The notes under the pieces were generated by a model, which saw nothing but the letters and a program-made list of their open reading frames with translations, was not told the DNA's origin and searched no databases. This document shows, piece after piece, positions 16,623-26,247 of a stretch of DNA of 64,000 bases (its first letter is position 1; each line of letters starts with the position of its first letter). Made by a program: the position numbers and the translations under genes. Where the stretch lies: positions 1 to 64,000 of the forward strand of contig NZ_NERY01000002.1 of NCBI RefSeq assembly GCF_003063375.1. Reading direction: 5' to 3'. This DNA is from Limnohabitans sp. MMS-10A-178 (GTDB lineage: Bacteria; Pseudomonadota; Gammaproteobacteria; Burkholderiales; Burkholderiaceae_C).

Positions 16623-17426
16623 TTATCCATGCTTAGCGGCCCATTGGAGGATGATGCGATGCAATTGATCGACACCATCGGTCAAAGCAGCAGGACCTGG
16701 TTGCAGTATGTCAGCAGATTTGATTTCAAATAGTTGTCCGTTTTTTACAGCAGGTACATCTTGCCAACCAGGACGTGTAGCAACTCGTTGAGAATTGAAT
16801 TTTTTTCCGCACCAAGAACCGATGATGATGTCTGGTTGTCTACTCACAATCTCCATTGGGTCGGCAATGATGCGGTTTTTACCCAGTGACTCCAGAGCTA
16901 ACTCAGGAAAGCAATCGTCGCCTCCAGCTATCGCCGTCAATTCTGAGACCCAACGTATCGCACTGATTGGCGGCTCATCCCATTCTTCGAAATAGACACG
17001 AGGACGACGCGCCAAAGATTTGGCTGCAGTTTGGATGGTTTGCAGATGAAGTTGCATCTCTTTTATGCGTTGCAAACCCTGCTCAGCTTCCCCCACCATG
17101 GCAGCCACTTGGTACAGCATGGTGAATATTTCATCCACACTGCGTTGATTAAAAATAGTGACCTGCACGCCATGACGTATCAATGTGGCTGCAATATCCG
17201 CCTGTAAATCAGAGAAGCCAAATACGCAATCAGGTTCTAGCGCCAGAATTTTGTCGATCTTGGCACTGGTAAAGGCACTGATACGTGGCTTTTCAGCGCG
17301 AGCGATTTTTGGCCGCACCGTGTAACCTGAGATACCTACGATGCGTGCTGACTGACCCAGCAAGTACAACCACTCAGTGGTTTCTTCGGTCATGCAGATG
17401 ATACGTTGTGGTACTAGGGACTTCAT
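16623..17426 (-). CDS. BtuF-like (cobalamin/iron-chelate) substrate-binding domain protein without signal peptide
   Basis: 267 residues matching the helical-backbone metal-receptor (type III periplasmic binding) fold. It starts RIICMTEETTEWLYLLGQSARIVGIS, then PRISAFTSAKIDKILALEPDCVFGFSD, a long helix, and the C-terminal lobe (PRVYFEEWDEPPISA, then WVSELTAIAGGDDCF, then PDIIIGSW). That is the layout of BtuF and relatives. No signal peptide or lipobox is visible at the start MKSLVPQRIICM, and no in-frame upstream start adds one. No permease or ATPase gene is adjacent. It may be a cytoplasmic binding protein or an orphan. Confidence 0.8.
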   Translation of the reverse strand: MKSLVPQRIICMTEETTEWLYLLGQSARIVGISGYTVRPKIARAEKPRISAFTSAKIDKILALEPDCVFGFSDLQADIAATLIRHGVQVTIFNQRSVDEIFTMLYQVAAMVGEAEQGLQRIKEMQLHLQTIQTAAKSLARRPRVYFEEWDEPPISAIRWVSELTAIAGGDDCFPELALESLGKNRIIADPMEIVSRQPDIIIGSWCGKKFNSQRVATRPGWQDVPAVKNGQLFEIKSADILQPGPAALTDGVDQLHRIILQWAAKHG

Positions 17427-17512
17427 TTAAAGAATTTGTAAGACCAGATACTCGGTTGAAATTCTGTAATTCGCTTCGGCATAACGTATGTATGTCCTTC
17501 ACCAAACGTAAT

Positions 17513-18082
17513 TCAAATATGGCGGATCAAGGACACCGCAGCCTTGGAGCCTGTGCCCACCATGGCACACCAGGCACGAAGCACCAAATTAGGTCGAGTT
17601 GGACCCCGTGCAGCAGCCACCTCATCGCGGTGAGCTACTTCGTCAGCTTGGCAATCGAGCAAGGTCTGACGCAGATCACTGAGTTCATGCTGCGAGTCCA
17701 GCGCACGTATCTGATCTTCGTAGTGGTGGTTGACAAAGGTCTCGACTGCCTCGATCGTCGCGTAAACTGCCTTTGAGCCGAACAGCGCGGGGAGGGCGCC
17801 GGTTAGAAATCCGGCTAGCCGCCACAGGGAAAGTAAGCGACTGTACTGAGCTGCAGGCAACCAGCCAGAGATGAGACGCAGGTGCTTTTGCTCGGTGGCT
17901 AGGTGATGCTCAGCGAAGGCGCGCAACTCCGGGTCGCGAGAGAATTGGAGCACACCTTGATAAATACAGACTGCGCCAACTTCGCCTGCGTGGTCGGTAC
18001 GCAAATCAGCAAAAACCCATGACGGGAGTTTGTCTCCCGGAACGAGAACCACGTGGCTGGCGTTAAAGATTTGTGCTCTCAA
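17513..18082 (-). CDS. coq7: 2-polyprenyl-3-methyl-6-methoxy-1,4-benzoquinone monooxygenase (COQ7)
   Basis: Diiron hydroxylase of ubiquinone biosynthesis that hydroxylates demethoxyubiquinone. 189 residues. The iron ligands are visible: E in RTDHAGEVGAV, E-x2-H in EHHLATEQKH, E in TIEAVETFVNHHYEDQ and E-x2-H in ADEVAHRDE. Usual length is about 165-215. No ATG fits; the frame opens with TTG at 18082, overlapping the stop of the preceding small gene as TTGA, so translation is probably coupled. A GTG at 18052 is an alternative. The gene is unrelated to its metal-resistance neighbours and may be a second copy beside a core gene elsewhere. Confidence 0.88.
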   Translation of the reverse strand: MRAQIFNASHVVLVPGDKLPSWVFADLRTDHAGEVGAVCIYQGVLQFSRDPELRAFAEHHLATEQKHLRLISGWLPAAQYSRLLSLWRLAGFLTGALPALFGSKAVYATIEAVETFVNHHYEDQIRALDSQHELSDLRQTLLDCQADEVAHRDEVAAARGPTRPNLVLRAWCAMVGTGSKAAVSLIRHI

Positions 18083-18315
18083 ACGCCCAGCAATTTCTTG
18101 GCGTCCGCCAGCGCTTTCATCGACTCGGTATGCTTGCCTTCCTTGTGCAACTTTTCACCCTCTGCGCGCAAGGCTTTGACTTTAGACATTTCTGCTGCAG
18201 GCAAAGTCGCAGTTGGCAATTTTGCGTCGATGGTGCGCATCTCACCAGGGCAACCATGCGCTGATGCTGTGGATGCAAAAAACATAACAAGTGAACCAAT
18301 AAGAAGTTGTTTCAT
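18079..18315 (-). CDS. small exported protein of unknown function
   Basis: 78 residues from the ATG at 18313-18315, which has a GGAG ribosome site 6 bases upstream. Signal peptide MKQLLIGSLVMFFASTASA, then a short mature part (HGCPGEMRTIDAKL) and a charged helix (AEMSKVKALRAEGEKLHKEG) that looks like part of a helical hairpin. Not recognised beyond a similarity in style to small periplasmic helical proteins found near metal genes. Its stop overlaps the COQ7 start by TTGA, so the two are co-transcribed. Confidence 0.7.
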   Translation of the reverse strand: MKQLLIGSLVMFFASTASAHGCPGEMRTIDAKLPTATLPAAEMSKVKALRAEGEKLHKEGKHTESMKALADAKKLLGV

Positions 18316-18532
18316 GGAGGTCTCCAAAAGTTGAAATTTCATCATATTTCAACAGCCCACAACAAAGACATTTGCTGCTGAATTTGTCCCTAGCAAAGAG
18401 TGGGGAATTGGCTTCTGGTTTTTCCACTCTAAACTTGAATTTTTTAGTATGCCAATCTATTTAACCTATGCGCCATTTAGTAATAGGCGTTAAAGCGGAA
18501 TTTCTTTAAATTACTGGTACATTCCGAGAACT

Positions 18533-18886
18533 ATGAAGCATTTGGTCAAAGTCTTTCTAATCCTTTGCATGGGCTGGCAGTCGCTGGCCTTTGCAGGATT
18601 TGATGCGCTTGTGGCCCACGCCAACGAAGAACAGCACGCCTTACTTCACTTTCAAGGTGTTGCCCATCACCATGATGATCACGCTGAAGATTTTCACGAG
18701 GATGACTCTGTAGCATCGACCTTGCATGCTCTGTCCGATGCAAGTCAGTTTTCTCCAGCCTTGCCTTCTCCCCAAGCTTGTTGCCCAGGACTTACTGGAG
18801 CGGATCAACCTTCTTTAGAGCGTGCTCTTCCAAGGTGTCAGTTGCATCCCGACGGATTAGAACGTCCTCCAAAACCAATGGCCTGA
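18533..18886 (+). CDS. CzcI-like periplasmic His-rich protein
   Basis: 117 residues. Signal peptide MKHLVKVFLILCMGWQSLAFA, then a His/Asp-rich stretch (HHHDDHAEDFHEDD, about residues 45-58) suited to binding divalent metal, a Cys pair (ACC) and a conserved-looking end LERPPKPMA. The paralogue at 35775 ends SERPERPQWPVLA and has the same position at the head of a czc cluster, which is why I call it CzcI-like. It is first in the plus-strand operon czcI-C-X-B-A-Y. The 18316-18532 region before it must hold the operon promoter; no metal regulator gene is adjacent. Confidence 0.7.
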   Translation: MKHLVKVFLILCMGWQSLAFAGFDALVAHANEEQHALLHFQGVAHHHDDHAEDFHEDDSVASTLHALSDASQFSPALPSPQACCPGLTGADQPSLERALPRCQLHPDGLERPPKPMA

Positions 18887-18989
18887 CCTTCGGCCGTGCC
18901 TGCGCTTGAACTTGCGCAGTGCGTTTTTTGGTTTTGCCCTTTTCACTGCGTCTGTGGCGTATGTGAACTGGTGCGTATGGTCTATACAT

Positions 18990-20270
18990 ATGATGAATTT
19001 ATTGACATGGTTTGGGCCATGGCAGTCAACCCGCGCTTTGATGTCTTGCGTGCTGGTTTACATGGCTCTAGCTGTTTCCGCTTCAGTGCGGGCACAAGAC
19101 ACTAAACAAGTTTCACTCACTGCTGAGAAGGTTTCGCTAACGCTCAATCAAGCGCTTGAGGCTGCATGGCAACGTTCATTAGAGGCTTCTGAATCACGCG
19201 GTCGTTTGGCCATTGTGCAGGCTGATCAAGCAGTCAACCAAAACTGGCTTGCAGCAGAACCTGCGTTCAGCTTGGGACAGCGCGATGGAAAAGCTGGCAC
19301 CCCTTCTGGAAGCCGTGAGACAGAGCTTGGGCTGTCGTTTCCCCTTTGGTGGCCAGGACAGCGTGCCGCTGGAGGTCAAGCAACTCAATCTCAGTTGGGT
19401 TTGTCACATGCCAGAGATCAGGCCGAGCGTCTGCGCTTGGCAGGGCGCTTGCGTGAAGCAATTGGCTTATTGCATCTGGCTGAGGCCGAATTGCACCAAG
19501 CGGAACGGCAGGTCCAAGACTTAGGCCAACTGACGCAAGATGTTGAAAAGCGCGTGCGCGCGGGTGACCTCTCACCATCGGATGCTTTAGCTGCCCGCTC
19601 AGAGTTGCTTGGGGCACAAGCGCAAGCAGTCGCAGCGCGACAAGCCTTGGCTGTTCAGCAGTCTCACTGGCACTTGCTCACTGGTGTTACTTCCCTGAAA
19701 TTGCAAACGAGGGCTGCCCCTGCCTTAGCGCAATTGCCAGACACCCATCCAGAACTCGTTCTCGCTAACGCAGCGGTGGACTTGGGCCAGCGTCGAGCAG
19801 ATTTAGCACGAGTTCAGCGTTCGGATTCGCCAGAACTTTCACTTGGCATGCGACAAGAGCGACCGGGGCAAGGCGCAGGTTTGCAAAGCAGTGTGGTGGT
19901 GGCACTTCGGGTGCCTTTGGGTGGACAGGTCTACCAGCAACCACGCATTGCTGCGGCGCTGGGCGAGCTAGACGTTGCACAAACTCAAGTGTTGCGAACG
20001 CGCCAGCGCCTGACGGCCGAAGTGATATTGGCGCAGAGTCAGTTGAGCTTGAGTCTGGCTCAACTGCAAGCTGAGCGGGAACGGGCGCAATTGCTGGCCG
20101 AACGCGCACGCCTGATTGATAAGTCATTCCGTGCCGGTGAAACAGCCTTGCCTGAAATGCTGCGTGCGTTGGCTGCAGCCGTTAGCGCCGAGAGTGCCTT
20201 GGCGCGTCAACAAATCAATTATCAAACGGCGATTTCTCGCCTTGAACAAACTTTGGGCTTACTTCCATGA
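18990..20270 (+). CDS. czcC: outer-membrane channel protein of a CzcCBA-type efflux system
   Basis: TolC/CzcC-type outer-membrane factor that completes a tripartite heavy-metal pump. About 426 residues from the ATG at 18990. The frame extends back to a TTG at 18906, but the stretch MMNLLTWFGPWQ ... LAVSASVRAQ reads as the signal peptide, and an ATG at 19041 is another candidate. The mature protein is rich in Ala, Gln and Leu with long coiled-coil helices (about residues 110-190 and 320-420). It contains the family features PLWWPGQRAAGG, RVRAGDLSPSDALAARSELLGAQ and SFRAGETALPEMLRALAA. Its stop overlaps the next start as ATGA. Confidence 0.87.
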   Translation: MMNLLTWFGPWQSTRALMSCVLVYMALAVSASVRAQDTKQVSLTAEKVSLTLNQALEAAWQRSLEASESRGRLAIVQADQAVNQNWLAAEPAFSLGQRDGKAGTPSGSRETELGLSFPLWWPGQRAAGGQATQSQLGLSHARDQAERLRLAGRLREAIGLLHLAEAELHQAERQVQDLGQLTQDVEKRVRAGDLSPSDALAARSELLGAQAQAVAARQALAVQQSHWHLLTGVTSLKLQTRAAPALAQLPDTHPELVLANAAVDLGQRRADLARVQRSDSPELSLGMRQERPGQGAGLQSSVVVALRVPLGGQVYQQPRIAAALGELDVAQTQVLRTRQRLTAEVILAQSQLSLSLAQLQAERERAQLLAERARLIDKSFRAGETALPEMLRALAAAVSAESALARQQINYQTAISRLEQTLGLLP

Positions 20271-20860
20271 TTCATCCATTTATTTTCAAATCAATAGGGG
20301 CAGTCTTGACTGCCAGCCTGTTGGCGGTGATGCCCGTGTTGGCCTGGGCTGGCCCTGGTGCACATGGCCCCAACGGCGAGCACCTGGATTCGCCAAAGAC
20401 GGACAACCCAATGCAAGCCGGTCTTCGAATCGAAGCTAATTCAGATACCTTCGAGTTGGTTGGCACGCTTGCGGGAGGTGAGTTGTCCATTTTCATTGAC
20501 CGCTTTGTGACGAACGAGCCTCTGTTGCAGGCACAAGTCGAAGTTGAGTCTGGGGCACTGAAGGCACAGGCTAAATTCCGCGCCGAAATCGGTGATTACA
20601 CAATCGATGACCCGGCAATGCTTCAAAAGCTTTCCACGCCTGGTGAACACCCGCTTGTAATTACAGTGATTGCGGGAAAGGACAGCGACCTCTTGGACGC
20701 GGTGTTGCGTGTACCAGCTTCTTTGGCCATTGATGATCACCACTTTCATTGGGAGTGGTGGGCCCTTGGAGCTTTGGCTAGTTTGGTGTTGCTTGGCATT
20801 GCAGTTGCACGCCTGCGCAATCAGCGTCAGCGTCGTTTCTCCCTAGGAGGTCAAGTATGA
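20267..20860 (+). CDS. accessory protein X of the czc cluster (periplasmic domain plus C-terminal helix)
   Basis: 197 residues, not a named family that I recognise. Signal peptide to about residue 28 (LLAVMPVLAWA), then [13 protein letters not shown], a metal-type His motif repeated at the start of the adaptor encoded next. A beta-rich domain of about 110 residues follows (FELVGTLAGGELSIFIDRFVTNEP ... GEHPLVITVIAG). Then comes one transmembrane helix (WWALGALASLVLLGIAVARL) and a basic tail, so it is anchored with the domain outside. Overlaps czcC by ATGA, and the adaptor start overlaps its stop by ATGA: tightly coupled translation. The paralogue at 33773 has the same position in cluster 2, so it is a regular pump component. 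Confidence 0.8.
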   Translation: MIHPFIFKSIGAVLTASLLAVMPVLAWAGPGAHGPNGEHLDSPKTDNPMQAGLRIEANSDTFELVGTLAGGELSIFIDRFVTNEPLLQAQVEVESGALKAQAKFRAEIGDYTIDDPAMLQKLSTPGEHPLVITVIAGKDSDLLDAVLRVPASLAIDDHHFHWEWWALGALASLVLLGIAVARLRNQRQRRFSLGGQV

Positions 20861-21984
20861 AAAGTCTTTCTTCTTTTGGAACACTGGTAGCCACGCTAGC
20901 GTTGGCCAGTTGCCTTTCTGCTTGGGCCGGCCCCGGTGCACACGGACCGAATGGCGAACACTTGGATCAAGCACCTTCATCTTCTGTGGGTGGGCTAGCG
21001 CGCATGCCTGATGGCAGCGTGAATGTCCCCAAGCTCGCACAGCGGCGCATGGAACTGCGGACCCAATTAGCCCCCGAGACAGAGGCTGCGGCTACGATCC
21101 AGTTGCCAGGCAGGATCGTTGCAGATCCCAACGCCAGCGGTCAAGTGCAGGCTACCCATGGTGGTCGCGTTGAGCCTGGGCCGCGCGGATTGCCTATGGC
21201 GGGTCAGGCTGTGAAGCAAAGCGAGGTTCTGGTTTGGGTGCGCCATCATGCCGATCCATTTGCCCTAGCAGCTCAACAATCACAGCGCGCGGAATTGAAA
21301 GCTGCTCGAGAGATTGCAGAGCAGCGCCTACGCCGGTTGGAGTCCCTTGAAGGCACGGTACCTCGCAAGGACATCGACGCCGCACGCATAGATGTTCAGT
21401 CCCTGACCGAACGTGAAAAGCGCATTGCAGAAAGTTTAGATTCGCGTGAGCCGCTGCGAGCACCGGTCTCAGGTGTGATTGCACGTGCCGATGTGAAAGC
21501 GGGTCAGATCGTGGATATACGCGAGGTGTTGATTGAGATCATTGATCCTGCGCGCCTGATGGTGGAGGCCAGCACACCTGATGTGTCGCTCGGCAGTCGT
21601 CTGGGCGCGGCTCATCTGGCAGGGGTCGAGGGCGTCAAGCTGCAAATGGTCGGGGCTGGACGGTCCTTGCGTGACGGCGTCTTGCCGCTGAACTTTCGAG
21701 TTTCAGTAGTTGCTGGAGCCGCACCCCTTGCAGTTGGTCAAACTGTGACATTGGTCGCGGCGCTCAAGGAGCGGCGAAAGGGTATCGTTTTGCCGGCGTC
21801 TGCTGTCGTGCGCAGCCCGTCAAACGAACCCATTGTCTGGATCAAGACTGGCGCTGAGCGCTTCATGCCGCAACCGGTTCAGATTCAGCCGCTAGACGCA
21901 GTCACAGTGTTGGTCACTCAGGGGCTAGCCGCTGACAACCGCGTGTTGGTTCAAGGCGCTGCGCTGGTTGCGCAGATTCGTTGA
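20857..21984 (+). CDS. czcB: CzcB-type periplasmic adaptor of heavy-metal RND pump
   Basis: 375 residues. Strong ribosome site AGGAGG before the ATG, which overlaps the stop of X. Signal peptide, then [14 protein letters not shown] near the N-terminus like protein X, then [19 protein letters not shown], a start shared with the cluster 2 adaptor. Lipoyl halves ([24 protein letters not shown] and [19 protein letters not shown]) flank an alpha-hairpin (about residues 140-195), and barrel and membrane-proximal domains end near [20 protein letters not shown]. It joins the CzcA pump to the CzcC channel in the periplasm. Metal class cannot be set from sequence alone; Zn/Cd/Co or Cu/Ag are the options for this family. 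Confidence 0.9.
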   Translation: MKSLSSFGTLVATLALASCLSAWAGPGAHGPNGEHLDQAPSSSVGGLARMPDGSVNVPKLAQRRMELRTQLAPETEAAATIQLPGRIVADPNASGQVQATHGGRVEPGPRGLPMAGQAVKQSEVLVWVRHHADPFALAAQQSQRAELKAAREIAEQRLRRLESLEGTVPRKDIDAARIDVQSLTEREKRIAESLDSREPLRAPVSGVIARADVKAGQIVDIREVLIEIIDPARLMVEASTPDVSLGSRLGAAHLAGVEGVKLQMVGAGRSLRDGVLPLNFRVSVVAGAAPLAVGQTVTLVAALKERRKGIVLPASAVVRSPSNEPIVWIKTGAERFMPQPVQIQPLDAVTVLVTQGLAADNRVLVQGAALVAQIR

Positions 21985-22000
21985 ACGGAGCCAGATCATC

Positions 22001-25000
22001 ATGTTCAATTGGATCGTTCAATACAGTTTGCGCAATCGGCTATTTGTTTTGGCCTTTGCAGCCTTACTCATGGTCTATGGTGCCATGACCGCTTGGCGCA
22101 CGCCTGTCGATGTGTTTCCTGACCTTAACAAACCGCTCGTCACGGTGCTGACCGAGGCAGGTGGCATGGCTCCCGAGGAGGTTGAGCAACTGGTGAGTTT
22201 TCCCATCGAGACAGCGCTCAACGGTATGGCTGGTGTAACTCGCGTTCGCTCCACTTCGGGCATTGGCCTGTCTGTGGTTTATGCAGAGTTCGATTGGGGG
22301 ACTGACATTTATCGCAATCGGCAATTGGTCGCCGAGCGTTTAGCACAGCTGCGAAGTCAACTGCCTGCTGATATTACGCCGGTGATGGGACCTGTCTCTT
22401 CCATCATGGGCGAGATCATGCTGATCGCGCTGCCACTGCAAGGCGGGGAGGGCGCAGCTAACCCCATGCAGGCCCGAGAGTATGCCGACTTTGTACTGCG
22501 GCCTCGCTTACTCGGCATCGCTGGCGTTTCTCAGGTCATTCCCATTGGCGGCGAGGTGCGTCAGTTGCGCGTAGAGCCAGACTCGGTGCGCATGGCTCAA
22601 CTGGGTATTTCGCTGAGTCAAATAGAGCAGGCACTGCGCGGGTATGCCGGCAACGTTGGGGGTGGCTTCATCGATTTGAACAGCAGGGAATACCTTATTC
22701 GTCACATGGGCCGTACCCAGCGCCTAGAGGATTTGCAGGGCATGGCCGTCGCTTGGAAGAACGGTCGGCCCGTGCTGCAGCAGCAGGTGGCTGAAGTTCG
22801 CTTCGCTGCTGGTCTCAAGCGCGGTGATGCTGGTTATCAAGGACAGCCCGCTGTGATCCTAAGCGTTCAAAAGCAGCCTGCCGCTGATACGGTTAAGCTG
22901 AGCCGACAGATTGAGCAAGCCTTGGTTGATCTTCAGGCGGGCCTACCTAAAGGGCTTGCCAAACCAGAAGTGCTGTTCCGACAGGCCGATTTCATCAAGG
23001 CCTCCGTTGGCAACGTTACAGAGGCGCTGCGCGATGGTGCGGTGATTGTGGCCATCGTTTTATTTGCGTTCTTGCTGTCTGTCCGCACCACCTTGATTTC
23101 CTTGGTTGCCATTCCACTGTCGCTAGCAGTGACGGCCTTGGTGTTTCGCTGGCTCGATCAGTCGATCAATGTCATGACATTGGGTGGGCTGGCGATTGCA
23201 ATTGGTGAGTTGGTGGACGATGCCGTAGTTGATGTTGAAAACATCTTACGTCGTCTCAAAGAAAACCGAGCCCTTGCGAAACCACAGTCGGTTATGACAG
23301 TAGTTCAGCAGGCCAGCGTTGAAGTGCGCTCAGGCATTGTTTACGCCTCAGTCATCGTTGTGCTGGTGTTCGTGCCCTTGTTTGCGCTACCAGGCATCGA
23401 AGGCCGTCTGTTCGCGCCGCTTGGTATTGCTTACATCGTTTCAATCCTGGCCTCCATGGCGGTGTCGATGACAGTGACGCCTGTACTTTGCAGTTACTTG
23501 CTTCCAAAGATGAAACAACTGGGACATGGTGACAGCCCCTTCGTGACGCGCCTGAAGGCTTGGGACCGAAGGCTGCTCAGCTGGTCCTTTCCAAGGGCAC
23601 GGGGCTTGATTTTGTCTGCGGTTGTGGCTGTCGCTTTAGCCGCAGCCAGTGTGCCCTTTTTTCCTCGCGCATTTTTGCCTGCGTTTAACGAGGGCTCATT
23701 GGTCCTGTCTTTGTTGTTCAACCCAGGCACTTCTCTGGCAGAGTCCAATCGCATGGGCGCTGTGGCTGAACAGCTGATTGGCAAGGTACCTGGCGTAAGT
23801 CAAGTGGGTCGCCGTACCGGACGAGCTGAACTCGACGAACATGCCGAGGGCGTCCACTCAACCGAAATCGACGTGGACTTGCATCGCGATGGCAAGCCAG
23901 TAGATCGCGAGAAAGTGATGTCGCTTATTCGCACCCAACTTGCTGTGTTGCCCGCCCAAGTTGCCATTGGTCAGCCGATCTCGCACCGTCTTGATCATTT
24001 ACTCTCGGGCGTTCGTGCGCAGATCGCGGTCAAGATTTATGGCGACGATACCGACACGCTGCGTGGTTTGGCTGAACAGATGCGCGCCAAGTTGGCTACC
24101 ATTCCCGGTTTGGTGGACCTGACCGTGGAGAAGCAGGTGCTGATTCCGCAGATCATCGTTCGTCTTGATCCGCAGCGTCTGGCGCAAACAGGTCTGCCGC
24201 CTGGTGAGGCACTGCGCATTCTGAAAGCCTTGACGGATGGTGCCCATGGTTCACAAATTGTGGACGGGGCCAGGCGCTACGAGCTGGTACTGCGACTTCC
24301 TGACGACAAGCGCAGTCCGCAGGATCTGGCACGCATGCTGGTTGACACGCCGGCTGGCCGCTTACCAGTATCAAGTTTTGCCACCGTGACCGAAGCCGAT
24401 GGCCCTAATCAAATCGGACGAGAGAACGGCCGTCGGCGAATTGTTGTCTATGCCAACAGCGATGGCTCTGATATGGGACGCATCGTTAGCGACATCCGCC
24501 AAGCCATTGCTTCCACTGAGTTGCCCACTGGTAGCTTCATTAACCTTGAGGGTCAATTTCAAGCTCAGGAGCAGGCTGCCGCTCAGATCTTGGGCTTGTC
24601 CCTGATTTCACTGGGGCTCATGTTTCTAGTGCTTTACTCTCGATATCGCTCGGTGGTGTTGGTCGGCATCATCATGGCCAACATCCCGCTAGCACTGATC
24701 GGAAGCGTTGTGGCAATGTGGCTGGCAGGCGTAACGCTGTCGGTAGCTACCATGGTGGGCTTCATTACCTTAGCGGGCATTGCAACTCGAAATGGTATTT
24801 TGAAGATCAGTCATTACATCAACCTCTGCCGATTTGAGGGCGAGACCTTCAGCCAAGCGATGATCGTACGCGGCTCACTTGAGCGACTGACGCCGGTGCT
24901 TATGACGGCTTTGGTAGCAGCCTTTGCTTTGACGCCACTGCTGCTGGCCAGTGATGCGCCTGGTAAGGAAATTCTGCATCCTGTGGCGGTGGTTATCTTT

Positions 25001-25144
25001 GGAGGGTTGATCAGTTCTACGCTGCTTGACACCTTGCTCACACCGTTGCTGTTTTGGCGTTACGGCGCTGATGCAACCGATCGGTTATTGAAGCAAACTG
25101 GCACTGAAGATGAATCAAAAAAATCAGTGCAAGATGCGTTCTGA
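22001..25144 (+). CDS. czcA: CzcA-type heavy-metal RND transporter
   Basis: 1047 residues from the ATG at 22001 (GGAG 9 bases upstream; an earlier in-frame start at 21968 overlaps the adaptor and lacks support). Proton-driven inner-membrane pump of the HME-RND family that exports divalent or monovalent metal ions from periplasm or cytoplasm. The N-terminus [20 protein letters not shown] and [21 protein letters not shown] are diagnostic of this family. The TM4 charge motif reads [13 protein letters not shown] with D406, D407, D411 and E413. [17 protein letters not shown] in the second periplasmic domain is shared with the pump of cluster 2. The C-terminal end is hydrophilic. Expected as a trimer. 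Confidence 0.92.
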   Translation: MFNWIVQYSLRNRLFVLAFAALLMVYGAMTAWRTPVDVFPDLNKPLVTVLTEAGGMAPEEVEQLVSFPIETALNGMAGVTRVRSTSGIGLSVVYAEFDWGTDIYRNRQLVAERLAQLRSQLPADITPVMGPVSSIMGEIMLIALPLQGGEGAANPMQAREYADFVLRPRLLGIAGVSQVIPIGGEVRQLRVEPDSVRMAQLGISLSQIEQALRGYAGNVGGGFIDLNSREYLIRHMGRTQRLEDLQGMAVAWKNGRPVLQQQVAEVRFAAGLKRGDAGYQGQPAVILSVQKQPAADTVKLSRQIEQALVDLQAGLPKGLAKPEVLFRQADFIKASVGNVTEALRDGAVIVAIVLFAFLLSVRTTLISLVAIPLSLAVTALVFRWLDQSINVMTLGGLAIAIGELVDDAVVDVENILRRLKENRALAKPQSVMTVVQQASVEVRSGIVYASVIVVLVFVPLFALPGIEGRLFAPLGIAYIVSILASMAVSMTVTPVLCSYLLPKMKQLGHGDSPFVTRLKAWDRRLLSWSFPRARGLILSAVVAVALAAASVPFFPRAFLPAFNEGSLVLSLLFNPGTSLAESNRMGAVAEQLIGKVPGVSQVGRRTGRAELDEHAEGVHSTEIDVDLHRDGKPVDREKVMSLIRTQLAVLPAQVAIGQPISHRLDHLLSGVRAQIAVKIYGDDTDTLRGLAEQMRAKLATIPGLVDLTVEKQVLIPQIIVRLDPQRLAQTGLPPGEALRILKALTDGAHGSQIVDGARRYELVLRLPDDKRSPQDLARMLVDTPAGRLPVSSFATVTEADGPNQIGRENGRRRIVVYANSDGSDMGRIVSDIRQAIASTELPTGSFINLEGQFQAQEQAAAQILGLSLISLGLMFLVLYSRYRSVVLVGIIMANIPLALIGSVVAMWLAGVTLSVATMVGFITLAGIATRNGILKISHYINLCRFEGETFSQAMIVRGSLERLTPVLMTALVAAFALTPLLLASDAPGKEILHPVAVVIFGGLISSTLLDTLLTPLLFWRYGADATDRLLKQTGTEDESKKSVQDAF

Positions 25145-25211
25145 GGATTTTTTCTACAGGCTTTATGGTGCCGCCTTTAAGTGCATCACGTTTTTTAATG
25201 GGATATGAAAA

Positions 25212-25592
25212 ATGAAGTTGAAGTATTTAATTTCAGCATTGAGCTTGGCCCTTTCTTGCCTGTGCATTAATACCGCTCTGGCTCACGGTACTGCCAAGCC
25301 GCTACATGGCGGCATCGTGCAGATGGTTAATGACATTGGCTTTGAGTTGGTAGCGCAGCCTGATGGTGCTACCATTTATCTGATGGACCATGACAAGCCC
25401 ATGGCCTCTAAAGGCATTACTGGCAAGCTGACTGTTTTGCAGGGCAGCAACAAAATTGAAGCAGACATTAAAGAAGCAGGTGACAACACGCTGCGTGTCT
25501 TGGGCGTTAAGCTGGGCAAAGGTGACAAGCTGGTCGCGGCACTGAGTAATGTGGGTGGCAAGAGCATGACCGTGCGTTTTACGATTAAGTAA
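25212..25592 (+). CDS. small periplasmic accessory protein Y of the czc cluster
   Basis: 126 residues. Signal peptide MKLKYLISALSLALSCL ... ALA, then HGTAKPLHGGIVQMVNDIGFELV, a beta-rich core (GATIYLMDHDKPMASKGITGKLTVLQG) and the end SMTVRFTIK. The N-terminal HG...HGG and the DHDKP motif could bind metal. The paralogue at 29075 (HDTDHKPMQGGVLTTVKDVDYELV ... RDHGKP ... TSARFVLK) is the last gene of cluster 2. The fold looks like a short copper/metal-binding beta-sandwich, but I do not recognise a named domain. It ends the plus-strand operon, 67 bases after czcA. Confidence 0.8.
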   Translation: MKLKYLISALSLALSCLCINTALAHGTAKPLHGGIVQMVNDIGFELVAQPDGATIYLMDHDKPMASKGITGKLTVLQGSNKIEADIKEAGDNTLRVLGVKLGKGDKLVAALSNVGGKSMTVRFTIK

Positions 25593-25751
25593 AAAAGTTG
25601 ACTTCAATTGTGAGCTTTGGATTGAAACTTAAACAACTTAAATACTTGCGTATTGTTGGTATTTTTGACAAGTATCTTCAGTGTGCTTTTTCATGCCCAA
25701 TGTATTTCCATCACCATTAGACTGTTACAAATAATTTAAGGATCTATCAAA

Positions 25752-26153
25752 ATGAAAAGTGCTTCATACAAAATTATCTTGATTTTCTTTTTAGCATTTA
25801 GCTACTACAAAGTTTCGGCGCAAGCCAAAGTAACCGATCCACATGCCGGGCATGGGTCGCACGCAGGAAATAGCGCTTCTGCATCAAGCAAGTCAACCAC
25901 AACGGCATCTACAAAAAAGTATCAGCAAATTAATGACAACATGCACAAGAGCATGGACATAAAATTCACAGGAGATGCTGACAAAGATTTTCTTGCCGCC
26001 ATGATTCCACACCATCAGGGAGCTGTTGAAATGGCAGAAGTAGTTTTACAACATGGTAAGAATCCAAAGATCCGTCAACTTGCCCAAGAAATTATCACAA
26101 TGCAGAAAAAAGAAATTGCTGAAATGAAGCAATTCTTGAAAGATTCAAAATAA
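25752..26153 (+). CDS. DUF305 family periplasmic metal-associated protein
   Basis: 133 residues. Signal peptide (IILIFFLAFSYYKVSAQA), a low-complexity linker with HAGHGSHAGN, then a DUF305 four-helix domain. Its hallmark is FLAAMIPHHQGAVEMAEVVLQHGKNPKIRQLAQEII, with the paired His of MIPHHQ and the end MQKKEIAEMKQFL. The family includes copper-binding CopM. It stands alone between the Y gene and the HMA fusion gene, on the same strand. Probably binds metal in the periplasm; which metal is unknown. Confidence 0.88.
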   Translation: MKSASYKIILIFFLAFSYYKVSAQAKVTDPHAGHGSHAGNSASASSKSTTTASTKKYQQINDNMHKSMDIKFTGDADKDFLAAMIPHHQGAVEMAEVVLQHGKNPKIRQLAQEIITMQKKEIAEMKQFLKDSK

Positions 26154-26247
26154 AAGACTTCAACTTTTCAAAAAAATTCTTCACAAATAAGATGCTCTTT
26201 CAAAGTTAATTCTTTTAAAGATTTTGAAAATAATCAGTTGGTACATC

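Noticed and set aside
16623..17426. Cobalamin riboswitch upstream of the BtuF-like gene
   Set aside because: The 86 bases between 17427 and 17512 are too short and lack the B12-box type GCCACTG sequence.
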